Part shown: positions 6,263-14,738 of the stretch, one piece after another
Layout of the letters: every line of letters begins with the position of its first letter
Numbering within the stretch: the first letter of the stretch is position 1
From: an uncultured bacterium
GTDB lineage: Bacteria; UBA4055
Assembly (NCBI GenBank): GCA_937873545.1
Contig: CALMWI010000416.1
Coordinates: forward strand, 1 to 17,079
Reading direction: 5' to 3'
DNA length: 17,079 bases
The notes under the pieces: generated by a model
Told to the model about the DNA's origin: nothing
The model's database searches: none
Seen by the model: the letters and a program-made list of their open reading frames with translations, nothing else
Translations under genes and position numbers: made by a program

Positions 6263-7354
6263 ATGACAGACATGAACGAAAAATATATGTCCGCAGCTCT
6301 CAGGGAAGCGATAAAAGGCGCAGGGCGTGTCAGTCCGAACCCTCTAGTCGGAGCCCTGGTGGTTAAAAAAGGTAATGTTATCGGAAAAGGTTATCACAGA
6401 CTCTATGGCCAGGCTCATGCCGAGGTGAACGCCATAGCATCGTGTTTCGAAAATCCTGCGGGAAGTGATCTTTATGTAAATCTTGAGCCTTGCTCGCACC
6501 ACGGGAAAACCCCTCCCTGCACAGACATGATCATAAAACATAAATTCAAAAGAGTTTTTATCGGAACGGTCGACCCTTCTCCGCACTCAGCCGGTAAAGG
6601 TATCGAAATATTGAAAAAAGCCGGGATCGATGTTTTCACAGGCATTTGCGAAGAGAAATGCCGAGTGCTTAATGCTCCTTTTTTCCATTACCTGAAACAC
6701 GGAACGCCTCTGATAATTCTAAAAGCTGCGGTATCGCTTGACGGATCTCTAGCCACAGACAGTGGTGATTCTAAGTGGATAACGAACGAAAAAAGCCGTA
6801 AGTCCGCTCATAAATTGAGAAATCTTTACGATGCCGTACTTGTGGGTAAAAACACTGTGCTTAAAGATGACCTTGAACTTACTGCCAGATATAGACACGG
6901 CAGAAATCCTGTCAGGATAGTAGCTGAAAAAGATCTCAGTTTACCGCTAGACAGAAAAATTTTCAATAATTCCGCTGCATCAATTATCATAACATCTGAA
7001 AACATTTCTGCATCCGTGGAAACATTTTACAACGGCAAAGGTATAAGCTTGGTTAAGGTTTCTGAAAAAGCCGGTTACCTTGACCTTGAACAGGCTTTTA
7101 AAATCATCGGAACGAAAGGGATCAGATCTATAATGGTTGAAGGCGGGGGCACCATACATAATTACCTACTTAAGAACAGACTTGCTCAGAGACTCAACCT
7201 GTTCATCGCCCCTAAACTGATAGGAAGCGGAAAAAAATTCTTCTTTGGTTCCGGATTCGAAAAGATTTCCGACTGCATAGATTTTGATATCATTTCATCC
7301 AAAAATTTTGATAACGATATATTTATTGACGCATCTATAAGGTATCCCGATTGA
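6263..7354 (+). CDS. ribD: Bifunctional riboflavin biosynthesis deaminase/reductase RibD
   Basis: A 363-residue two-domain enzyme catalysing two consecutive steps of riboflavin synthesis: deamination of the pyrimidine intermediate, then NADPH-dependent reduction of its ribosyl side chain. The N-terminal deaminase domain (about 1-145) has the zinc site H52-A-E54 (AHAEVNAI) and C77 with C86 (EPCSHHGKTPPC). The reductase domain (about 148-360) has LKAAVSLDG, the VGKNTVLKDDLELT segment (194-207) and VEGGG (292-296). Length is normal. ATGs at 6263 and 6272 are both possible; I prefer 6263 because the promoter places the transcript start next to it. No other rib gene is nearby. The stop overlaps the next start by 4 bases (TTGA). 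Confidence 0.95.
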   Translation: MTDMNEKYMSAALREAIKGAGRVSPNPLVGALVVKKGNVIGKGYHRLYGQAHAEVNAIASCFENPAGSDLYVNLEPCSHHGKTPPCTDMIIKHKFKRVFIGTVDPSPHSAGKGIEILKKAGIDVFTGICEEKCRVLNAPFFHYLKHGTPLIILKAAVSLDGSLATDSGDSKWITNEKSRKSAHKLRNLYDAVLVGKNTVLKDDLELTARYRHGRNPVRIVAEKDLSLPLDRKIFNNSAASIIITSENISASVETFYNGKGISLVKVSEKAGYLDLEQAFKIIGTKGIRSIMVEGGGTIHNYLLKNRLAQRLNLFIAPKLIGSGKKFFFGSGFEKISDCIDFDIISSKNFDNDIFIDASIRYPD

Positions 7355-8736
7355 AACTTTCTAAAGAAATAAAATTACTTCTTGCTACAGATTTTATCAC
7401 GATAAACTTATCAACGCTGATTCTTTTCATAATAAAATTCAAATCCGGAATATTCATATCCTATACTGAACATTCTTACTCCGAGCTGCTTATTATCGGT
7501 CCGGTACTTTATTTATTCTGGCTGTCAGTTTTCCACATCAAAGATCTATATAAATCTTTTTATTTCAGAAGCTCGATAGAGATCGCGATCAGCAGCGTTT
7601 CCGGAATAACTCTAGGGATCGTAATCCTTTATATACTGACAAATCTGAATTTAAAGGAGCTGACGGGAAAAGGGCTGCTTATATACTACTCCGTAATGCT
7701 TGTTTTTGTTACATCGGGAAGAGTATTATTCAAGATCACTCTCAACCATTTTCTGAAAAAGGGTATCGGGCTGAGAAACGCGCTTATCATAGGATATAAC
7801 AAATCGGCAAAAAAAATTATTAGGGAATATCTGAAAGGAAGACTTTTGGGATTGAATATTCTCGGATTCATTGATGACGGAAAAAACAACCCGGATTATC
7901 AGGGCTTTAAAACTTTGGGCGACCTTGATATTTTTGAAAAGATAATAAGTGAGAATAAAGTCAGGGAGATAATTATATCAGTTGAAGTAAAAGATCCTTT
8001 TCTGATAAATACGATAATCCTTAAGTCCAAAGACCATAATGTTTTCTACAAAGTCGTTCCGTCGCTTGAAGACATAATAAGCGGAAATGTAAGAACATTC
8101 GAGCTTTTCGGCTATAAATTGCTTGAGCTGTTCCCCGATATTCTTTCACCTTTTCAGAGGGCTTTAAAAAGATTTTTCGATATATTGGTGTCTCTTGTGC
8201 TTCTTATATTAACTTTGCCTATAATGGTCGTTTCGGCAATTCTAATTAAATTAGATTCAAAAGGTGGCATCATTTACAAACAGGACAGGGTCGGTAAAGA
8301 TTTTAAAGAATTCACGATCTATAAATTCAGATCAATGCGTATGGACGCTGAATCCAAGACCGGGGCGGTCTGGGCGGTAAAAGGCGATCCGAGGATCACC
8401 AGATTCGGGAATTTTATGAGGAAAACAAGGATCGATGAGCTTCCCCAGCTGATAAATGTGCTCATAGGGAACATGAGCTTTGTGGGACCCAGACCTGAAC
8501 GAAAAGTATTCGTGGATAAATTTATTGAGACGATTCCATATTATTATAAACGCCTGAATGTAAAACCGGGTCTTACCGGATGGGCTCAGGTCAAACATAA
8601 ATACGATGAATCTTTTGATGATGTAAAAGAAAAATTAAAATACGACCTCTACTATATTGAGAATATTTCGCTTAAACTCGATTTCATTATACTTTTTTAT
8701 ACAGCCAAGGTAGTTATAAATTTTAAAGGACATTAA
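7351..8736 (+). CDS. Polyprenyl-phosphate sugar-1-phosphate transferase (WbaP/WcaJ-like)
   Basis: A 461-residue inner-membrane enzyme that in this family transfers a sugar-1-phosphate from a nucleotide sugar to undecaprenyl phosphate, starting exopolysaccharide or O-antigen repeat assembly. Four hydrophobic segments lie near residues 9-29, 47-65, 78-98 and 108-130. A Rossmann-like CoA_binding_3-type domain follows, with NALIIGYNKSAKKII at 143-157. The catalytic domain has a membrane-embedded helix from about 272 to 300, YKFRSMRMDAE (324-334), TRIDELPQL (359-367), SFVGPRPER (376-384) and PGLTGWAQV (406-414). Translation starts at TTG in the TTGA overlap with the ribD stop, with AAGG about 9 bases upstream; no ATG lies nearby in frame. 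The sugar specificity cannot be read from sequence. Confidence 0.93.
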   Translation: MKLSKEIKLLLATDFITINLSTLILFIIKFKSGIFISYTEHSYSELLIIGPVLYLFWLSVFHIKDLYKSFYFRSSIEIAISSVSGITLGIVILYILTNLNLKELTGKGLLIYYSVMLVFVTSGRVLFKITLNHFLKKGIGLRNALIIGYNKSAKKIIREYLKGRLLGLNILGFIDDGKNNPDYQGFKTLGDLDIFEKIISENKVREIIISVEVKDPFLINTIILKSKDHNVFYKVVPSLEDIISGNVRTFELFGYKLLELFPDILSPFQRALKRFFDILVSLVLLILTLPIMVVSAILIKLDSKGGIIYKQDRVGKDFKEFTIYKFRSMRMDAESKTGAVWAVKGDPRITRFGNFMRKTRIDELPQLINVLIGNMSFVGPRPERKVFVDKFIETIPYYYKRLNVKPGLTGWAQVKHKYDESFDDVKEKLKYDLYYIENISLKLDFIILFYTAKVVINFKGH

Positions 8737-8751
8737 TCCGGAGCATAATAT

Positions 8752-11322
8752 ATGAAAAAATTCAACGCCGTTACCGTAATAATTTTAGCTCTGAATCTTT
8801 TTAGTCAGAGTGAAGACCTTATGAAGATGTATCAGAAGCTTACAGGCAAAGATCTGACTAAGGAGATCGAAACTCTAAAAACAAAGAACCCGCCGACAAA
8901 TATTGATAAAGGAACTGCCGAAACCGATACGCTCGTAACTGAGCCGGCGGAGATCAGTCCGCAACAGACCGTGACAGATTCCACTGTTATAAAAACATAT
9001 TTTGAAAAATATGTGTCCGGCGAAGTTATCGATCCTTATAAAACTGACCTTAAACAGTACAGGATAGATTTTTCTGCCGTAAAAACTAATTTGAATTATA
9101 ATAAACAGATCCCTGACGGATACATCGTAAATTCCGGAGATATTTTTGTGATTGATATCTGGGGAGCTATGGAAAAAAGTTACAGCCTGGAAGTTACCAA
9201 TGAAAATTACATAATCGTTCCTCAGATCGGAAAAATCGATATTTACGGAATGAATTATAAAGAAGCTAAGAACACTATAGGATCAAAGCTCTCGAACATA
9301 AACGGTATTAAATTCAGCGTAAGGCTTGGAGAAGTTAAACCTATAACAGTATTCGTAGTCGGCAATGTCAACAAACCCGGCGTTTATAATGTATCGCCTT
9401 TTACAAGCATCATCGAGGTCCTTGCGCTTGCAGGGGGTGTCACACCTGAAGGAAGCTTAAGAAATATCGGACTTATTTCTGACAATAACGGATCACGCTA
9501 TATTGACCTTTACTCTCTTCTGTTCTTCGGAAAAAATCCGGTATCAGTGCTGGAATCAAATATGACCATTTTCGTTCCCCTTATCGGAAAACAGGTTGCC
9601 GTATCAGGTAATGTTAAACGGGAAGGGATTTTTGAATGCCTGAATAACGAAAAGCTGTCGGATGTTCTCAAGATCGCCGGAATGACCCCTTTTTCAGATA
9701 CGGAAAGAATAGAGATAGAAAGACTCAACAGTCAGGGAAGAAGCGAAGCGGTCTCTGCATCTATTAAAGACGACCCGAAGATCCTTGACGGCGACATTGT
9801 CAGGATGTTTTCAACTCTTGTCTTCAACTCCAGATATGTATATCTCAAAGGTAATTTCAGGCATAACAAAAAAATACAGCATAACGACGGAATGATACTT
9901 GGCGATGTGCTTACCGACAGAGAGATCCTAAACGAAAATACTGACTTGAATTATGCGAATATAATCAGAAAGAACGGACTGGGGAACAGGGATCTGCTTA
10001 TAAACTTTTCTCCTTCGGGGGTTATAGAAAAAAAAGGAGATGAAAATATTGTTCTGTTCCCGCGTGATACAGTTGAAGTGTTCAGCCTCGATTCTGTTAC
10101 TTTTTTCCCGTCTGTCGAGATATCGGGTGAAATCAAGAAACCTGGCATCTATAAATTTACAAACGATATGAATGTAGCCAATATTCTTTCTTATTCAGGA
10201 GGACTTACCAACCTTGGAGACAAAAACAATATCATAGTTATCAGGAATAATGCTGAAAAAGGCTTCGAATACGTGTCAAATGTTCCGGACACTTTTGCGT
10301 TAAAAGATGACGACAAAGTTCATGTTTTTGATTTTTCAGCAAAAAATCCTGTTCAGAATGTCGGAGTCTGGGGTCATATAAAAAAACAGGGTAATTACAT
10401 TCATTCGGCCGGTATGAGCGCATACGACCTTATCAGCCTTGCAGGCGGATTCAAAAACGATGCGCTTACAGATTCTGTTGAGGTTGTTTCAGGGATCAAC
10501 AAGACAAATAAAACATTATCAACATCTTGGTATTCCTACAAACAGCTTGACGATGTTATGCTTGAGCCGAACGATATCGTGTTTGTCAGAAGGATCAGAG
10601 ATTATGCCAAAGTGAATTATGTTAAAATAATCGGCGAAGTCCAGTTCCCGGGAATGTACGCGCTTCGCGAAAATGAAGAGCTCGCCGATCTTTTATTAAG
10701 ATGCGGCGGATTTACGAAGAACGCCCAGATAAAATCAACCCAGATATTCAGGGACGAGATCAAGAAAAAACAGTCCAGCAAGATCAAGGAATTAAGGGAT
10801 GAACTGAATAATAAACTTCAGGTTCAGATGATCCTGTCAGGAGACAAAGATCTTGCAGGAGCTTTGAATATCGCGAAATTCGACTCTATAGAGGCTTCAG
10901 GCAGGGTGATTTTGGATATCGACGATAAGGGAAACCATGAAGAATTCTTCTTCCAGGATAAAGACTCGATATTTGTTCCGCCTGTTTCAAGAACCATACT
11001 AGTAATGGGTGAAGTATATCAGCAGACAGCTATCACTTTTAATTCGAAGAAGACCGAAGTAGAATATTATCTGAATAAGGTAGGAGGAATTACAAGCGCG
11101 GCTGACGAAGATAACATTTATGTCATCAAATCCAACGGAGAACTTGTTAAAGAAAAGGGATGGTTCGATGATATTATGTCTTACGAACTTGAGCCTGGAG
11201 ATATGATCTATGTTCCGTACAATTACGACAGAATTGATTTTCTGCAGTTAACAAAGGATGTCACTACTATCTTATATCAGCTCAGTTTATCCGCCGCAAC
11301 CGTTTACCAGTTCACTAAATGA
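8752..11322 (+). CDS. Large SLBB-repeat polysaccharide export protein (Wza-like)
   Basis: An 856-residue exported protein of the outer-membrane polysaccharide exporter family. It begins with a signal peptide-like MKKFNAVTVIILALNLFSQS. A Poly_export domain spans about 115-195 (GYIVNSGDIFVIDIWG at 123-138). I count seven SLBB-like repeats, near 200-243, 281-325, 362-406, 455-498, 536-579, 623-666 and 748-793. Most have a KPGxY-like turn followed by a L(A/S)GG-like element; repeats 3 and 7 are the most divergent. Wza has far fewer repeats and about half the length, so this would be a much taller periplasmic ring. The last 30 residues are amphipathic to hydrophobic and could be the outer-membrane helix, as in Wza. 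CCGGAG lies 8 bases before the ATG. Its position after the sugar transferase supports polysaccharide export. Confidence 0.92.
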   Translation: MKKFNAVTVIILALNLFSQSEDLMKMYQKLTGKDLTKEIETLKTKNPPTNIDKGTAETDTLVTEPAEISPQQTVTDSTVIKTYFEKYVSGEVIDPYKTDLKQYRIDFSAVKTNLNYNKQIPDGYIVNSGDIFVIDIWGAMEKSYSLEVTNENYIIVPQIGKIDIYGMNYKEAKNTIGSKLSNINGIKFSVRLGEVKPITVFVVGNVNKPGVYNVSPFTSIIEVLALAGGVTPEGSLRNIGLISDNNGSRYIDLYSLLFFGKNPVSVLESNMTIFVPLIGKQVAVSGNVKREGIFECLNNEKLSDVLKIAGMTPFSDTERIEIERLNSQGRSEAVSASIKDDPKILDGDIVRMFSTLVFNSRYVYLKGNFRHNKKIQHNDGMILGDVLTDREILNENTDLNYANIIRKNGLGNRDLLINFSPSGVIEKKGDENIVLFPRDTVEVFSLDSVTFFPSVEISGEIKKPGIYKFTNDMNVANILSYSGGLTNLGDKNNIIVIRNNAEKGFEYVSNVPDTFALKDDDKVHVFDFSAKNPVQNVGVWGHIKKQGNYIHSAGMSAYDLISLAGGFKNDALTDSVEVVSGINKTNKTLSTSWYSYKQLDDVMLEPNDIVFVRRIRDYAKVNYVKIIGEVQFPGMYALRENEELADLLLRCGGFTKNAQIKSTQIFRDEIKKKQSSKIKELRDELNNKLQVQMILSGDKDLAGALNIAKFDSIEASGRVILDIDDKGNHEEFFFQDKDSIFVPPVSRTILVMGEVYQQTAITFNSKKTEVEYYLNKVGGITSAADEDNIYVIKSNGELVKEKGWFDDIMSYELEPGDMIYVPYNYDRIDFLQLTKDVTTILYQLSLSAATVYQFTK

Positions 11323-12227
11323 AGAACCTGAGAACTTTTGACAGTATCCTAGAACGGTATTATGACAGTCTGCTTTTCGACAAAGGCTTAAGCAGACTTA
11401 CGCTTGAATCCTACGGAAATGACTTGAGAAGATATTTAGACTTTCTTGAACAGAAAGGAATAAATTCTCCTGAAGATATCAAACCGGAACACATTAGGGA
11501 ATTCGTTACTGTTCTGAGAGATACGGGTCTTATGATATCATCCGTAATAAGAAACCTTTCTTCAATAAAGAATTTCCACAAATTCCTGGTAAATGAAGAC
11601 ATAAGCTCCAATAATCCTTCACTTCATATTGATACTCCAAAAGAACCTCATACTTACCCGGCTGTAATGACCGTAGATGAGATCGAGAGATTATTTTCAG
11701 TCCCAGATCCGGAAACCGATCTAGGTAAACGGGACAGGTCTATGCTTGAAATGATGTACGCCTGCGGACTTAGGATCTCTGAACTTCTGACGCTTGAATA
11801 TAATTCCGTAATATTTCCCGAAGGAATAGTCAGAGTAATTGGAAAAAGAAACAAGGAGAGGATAGTACCGATAGGCAGCAGCGCATTGAACAGCCTAAGA
11901 AAATACATGGCTGATGTCAGGCCCGGACTCGCTTCAAAAGGAAAAACGAAATCTGTTCTGTTTCTTAATTCCAGAGGGAATAAAATGTCAAGAATGGGAT
12001 TCTGGAAGATCGTCAGAAAATATGTTCAGCTAGCTAACTTGTCTATTGATATTCATCCTCACACTTTCAGACACTCTTTCGCCACGCATCTTCTTGAAGG
12101 CGGAGCCGACCTCAGGTCTGTGCAGGAAATGCTCGGACACGCCGATATTACAACGACTCAGATATATACACACATAGACAGGGAGCACTTAAAACAGGTT
12201 TACAGGCAATACCACCCTAGAGGATGA
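11319..12227 (+). CDS. xerD: Tyrosine recombinase XerD
   Basis: A 302-residue Xer recombinase, the probable partner of XerC at 121-1020. Core-binding domain about 8-100, catalytic domain about 112-302. Active-site residues are R152 (CGLRISELLTL), K176 (IGKRNKER), H248 and R251 (HTFRHSFATH), H274 (LGHADITTTQ) and nucleophile Y283 (IYTHID). The ending HLKQVYRQYHPRG is XerD-like, whereas the other copy ends in the XerC style. The ATG overlaps the stop of the SLBB gene (ATGA), so translation is coupled to polysaccharide genes, an unusual place for xerD. A weak ATGA/TCAT hairpin with six T follows the stop, but it is too short to call a terminator. Confidence 0.92.
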   Translation: MKNLRTFDSILERYYDSLLFDKGLSRLTLESYGNDLRRYLDFLEQKGINSPEDIKPEHIREFVTVLRDTGLMISSVIRNLSSIKNFHKFLVNEDISSNNPSLHIDTPKEPHTYPAVMTVDEIERLFSVPDPETDLGKRDRSMLEMMYACGLRISELLTLEYNSVIFPEGIVRVIGKRNKERIVPIGSSALNSLRKYMADVRPGLASKGKTKSVLFLNSRGNKMSRMGFWKIVRKYVQLANLSIDIHPHTFRHSFATHLLEGGADLRSVQEMLGHADITTTQIYTHIDREHLKQVYRQYHPRG

Positions 12228-12246
12228 CATTTCATTTTTTATGCTC

Positions 12247-12275
12247 TTGTGATTTATATTCATAAATATTATATT
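12247..12275 (+). promoter_or_regulatory. Promoter for the lol operon
   Basis: TTGTGA (12247-12252), a 17-base spacer and TATATT (12270-12275). Transcription would start near 12282, leaving a leader of about 20 bases with an AGGTAGGAA ribosome binding region before the ATG at 12303. Confidence 0.65.
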
Positions 12276-12302
12276 TGATAGTCTAATGATAAGGTAGGAA
12301 AA

Positions 12303-13523
12303 ATGCCGAAGCTCGAATTATTCATAGCCCTCAGATATCTTCAGAGCAAGAGAAAAACAGCTTTTATTTCGACTATTACCTATATTTCATTCCTCGGAAT
12401 TACGCTTGGAGTCGCAGTACTGGTTATCGTGATGTCAGTTATGAACGGGTTTGAATCGGAAGTCAGAACGAGATTTATCTCTAACGACTCCCATATCCGG
12501 ATCAGGTCATTTAATGACCGTCCGTTCACATATGACGACGACCTGAAGAACATGCTGCTCTCCGATTCTCTTATAACAGGGCATTCGCCTTTCATAGAAT
12601 CTTACGGTATGATAAAAGGCGATTATACGGAAGGGTCGCTGGTCAGAGGCATAGACAAAAGCACAATTTCATCGATATCACTGTTGAAGGGGCAGATAGT
12701 ATCTGGAAAGCTCGATTTTATCAACACTGGATCAGGATTACCCGGAATAATTCTGGGTAAAGGAATGGCGGATAAAACAGCTTCTATAATCGGAAGCGAA
12801 CTGTTCATTATTTCCCCTGCAATAAGCAGCACCCTCTCACAGCCGCCTGTAATGAGGTTTGAAGTTACAGGTATATTTGAAACCGGTCTTGCAGAAATTG
12901 ACGGAAGCCTGTCTTATATATCGATAGACGCTGCTCAGAAATTATTCAAAATGCCCGGCATGATAAACGGGGTCTATGTAAATCTCTCTTCGATCGGTCA
13001 TACAGACAGAGTTAAAGAAGCGCTGAATTCAGAACTTGAATATCCGAAAAATGCAGTTTCCTGGAAAGACATGCATAAAAATCTTTACGCATGGATGGAG
13101 ATAGAAAAAATGATGATGGGAACAATTCTGAGCCTGATAATAATGATCGCTGCATTCAATATACTTTCCAGCCTGATAATGATCGTCATGGAAAAAAAGC
13201 AGGAAGTTGGAATACTAATGGCGATGGGGTGTTCAAGATCTGTTGTAATGCGTATTTTTATGATTCAGGGAATGATCATCGGCGTGATAGGTACCGTTTT
13301 GGGACTTATGATCGGGACGATCGTCTGTTTTATACAACTTGAGTATCAGATCGTTTCACTTCCAGGCGATATATATTTTATAAATGCTATGCCTATTAGA
13401 ATGGATCACAATGACTTTCTGATTATTGGAGCAGTTTCGCTGATCCTTACATTTCTATCCACAATATATCCCTCTATGCAGGCAAGTAAAATGCTCCCTG
13501 CCCAGATAATAAGAGACGAATAA
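12303..13523 (+). CDS. Lipoprotein-releasing ABC transporter permease (LolC/LolE family)
   Basis: A 406-residue inner-membrane permease. With LolD it extracts mature lipoproteins from the inner membrane and passes them to a periplasmic carrier. The family layout is present: an N-terminal helix (about 20-47) ending in MSVMNGFESEV, a periplasmic domain (about 50-265), then three helices (about 271-296, 314-344, 370-390). Between helices 2 and 3 lies the cytoplasmic coupling segment EKKQEVGILMAMGCS (297-311), and the C-terminus is the usual MQASKMLPAQIIRDE. Only one permease gene is adjacent to lolD, so the exporter may be a homodimer (LolF type) unless a second gene lies elsewhere. AGGTAGGAA precedes the ATG. 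Confidence 0.92.
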   Translation: MPKLELFIALRYLQSKRKTAFISTITYISFLGITLGVAVLVIVMSVMNGFESEVRTRFISNDSHIRIRSFNDRPFTYDDDLKNMLLSDSLITGHSPFIESYGMIKGDYTEGSLVRGIDKSTISSISLLKGQIVSGKLDFINTGSGLPGIILGKGMADKTASIIGSELFIISPAISSTLSQPPVMRFEVTGIFETGLAEIDGSLSYISIDAAQKLFKMPGMINGVYVNLSSIGHTDRVKEALNSELEYPKNAVSWKDMHKNLYAWMEIEKMMMGTILSLIIMIAAFNILSSLIMIVMEKKQEVGILMAMGCSRSVVMRIFMIQGMIIGVIGTVLGLMIGTIVCFIQLEYQIVSLPGDIYFINAMPIRMDHNDFLIIGAVSLILTFLSTIYPSMQASKMLPAQIIRDE

Positions 13524-13540
13524 ACTAAAAAGAGAGAAAA

Positions 13541-14203
13541 ATGCTGGTAAATGTAATACAATTATATAAGCAGTACAGAATCGGAAAAAAGGATATCCCT
13601 GTGCTTAAGGGCATAGATTTTTCTGTTGAAGAGGGCGAGATCGTCGCTGTTATGGGTAAAAGCGGAGCCGGAAAATCCACTCTGCTGAACCTTATCGGGA
13701 CATTGGATAAACCTGACAGCGGAATAATTAAATTCAACGGTGAGAACATCCTCGATTTCGACGATAAAAAACTGGCAGATTTCAGGAACAGAAACCTCGG
13801 TTTTGTATTTCAGTTCCACTATTTGCTTCCGGAATTTACCGCGATAGAAAATATTATGCTTCCGGGACTCATCAAAGGTGATGAAAAAAAAGACCTTGTA
13901 AAAAGAGCCGATGAGCTGCTTGAGATAATCGGACTTTCCGACAGAAAAATGCATAAAAGCGCAGAGCTCTCAGGTGGAGAACAGCAGAGAATAGCTTTCG
14001 CAAGGGCTCTGATAAACAAACCTTCGCTGATACTGGCTGATGAACCTTCAGGGAACCTTGATAATGTTTCATCAGAAAAACTTCACGATATAATGTGGAG
14101 CCTTGCAAGAGAGAACAGAACAGCTTTTATTGTTGTGACCCATGACAAAAACCTTGCTGATAAAGCAGACAGAACAGTAAACATCATTGACGGAGTCATC
14201 TGA
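13541..14203 (+). CDS. lolD: Lipoprotein-releasing system ATP-binding protein LolD
   Basis: A 220-residue ABC ATPase, the energy-coupling subunit of the Lol exporter. Walker A GKSGAGKST is at 39-47, the Q-loop FVFQFHYLLPEF at 88-99, the signature LSGGEQQR at 143-150, Walker B LILADEP at 163-169 with GNLD after it, and the switch histidine at 201 (VVTHD). The FHYLLPEFTAIENIMLPG run is typical of LolD. It starts 17 bases after the permease stop, with a purine-rich AGAGAG site about 5 bases upstream of the ATG. One base separates its stop from the next ATG. Confidence 0.93.
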   Translation: MLVNVIQLYKQYRIGKKDIPVLKGIDFSVEEGEIVAVMGKSGAGKSTLLNLIGTLDKPDSGIIKFNGENILDFDDKKLADFRNRNLGFVFQFHYLLPEFTAIENIMLPGLIKGDEKKDLVKRADELLEIIGLSDRKMHKSAELSGGEQQRIAFARALINKPSLILADEPSGNLDNVSSEKLHDIMWSLARENRTAFIVVTHDKNLADKADRTVNIIDGVI

Positions 14204-14204
14204 A

Positions 14205-14738
14205 ATGAAATGCGACAAATGCGGATCGCCGAATGTGGTAACGAAGATAGTGATACAGGGGGAAAAAAACGCTGAAGAGCTCAATCTGTGCCCGAACTGC
14301 TTAAAGACATTCGTTAATGACCATCCAGAGATAAAACAGGGACCGATGGGAAGATCTTTGAACGATTTTCTTCTCGGAACCCTTAATCTGTTAAACTCAG
14401 GTATAAGCCTGAATAATGAAAAAAACTCAGACAGTATCACCGCTCTTAAACACTGCCCTGTATGCTCTACAACATCCGTAAAAATACAAAAAGAAGGCAT
14501 GGCAGGCTGTCCAAACTGCTACTCTTTCTTTAAAATTGAGATAAATGATTTCATTTATAAAAACGTCGGAATAGCTCAGGCCGTAACTGAACCCGAGATT
14601 AGAACAGATGAGCAGATCGTATCAGATCTTAATAAAAAACTTGCCGACGCATTGAAAACTGAAAACTATGAGATGGCAGCTGAGATCAGGGATAAAATAA
14701 AATCTGTCAGAAAAATTAAACGGGAGGAAAAGACATGA
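14205..14738 (+). CDS. McsA-like zinc-finger protein with UVR motif
   Basis: A 177-residue protein resembling McsA. In Firmicutes, McsA is the zinc-binding activator of the arginine kinase McsB and is linked to CtsR/Clp stress control. Four CxxC pairs are visible: C3/C6, C29/C32, C84/C87 and C102/C105, enough for two zinc sites. The C-terminus holds a UVR motif (about 140-168, LNKKLADALKTENYEMAAEIRDKIK), a helical hairpin also found in UvrB and UvrC. I chose the ATG at 14205; a TTG 18 bases upstream is in frame but lies inside lolD and adds nothing conserved. GGAG stands 9 bases before this ATG. It overlaps the next gene by 4 bases. No McsB, CtsR or ClpC is in the window, so the partner is unknown. 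Confidence 0.85.
   Translation: MKCDKCGSPNVVTKIVIQGEKNAEELNLCPNCLKTFVNDHPEIKQGPMGRSLNDFLLGTLNLLNSGISLNNEKNSDSITALKHCPVCSTTSVKIQKEGMAGCPNCYSFFKIEINDFIYKNVGIAQAVTEPEIRTDEQIVSDLNKKLADALKTENYEMAAEIRDKIKSVRKIKREEKT

Noticed and set aside
12228..12250. Intrinsic terminator after xerD
   Set aside because: ATGA/TCAT gives four weak pairs before T6; insufficient stability without calculation.
13091..13342. Plus-strand open frame of 83 codons inside the lolC/E-type gene
   Set aside because: It is an out-of-frame shadow of a well-supported membrane protein and has no family features.
14187..14204. Upstream TTG start for the McsA-like gene
   Set aside because: It lies inside lolD and adds six unconserved residues; ATG at 14205 has a properly spaced GGAG.
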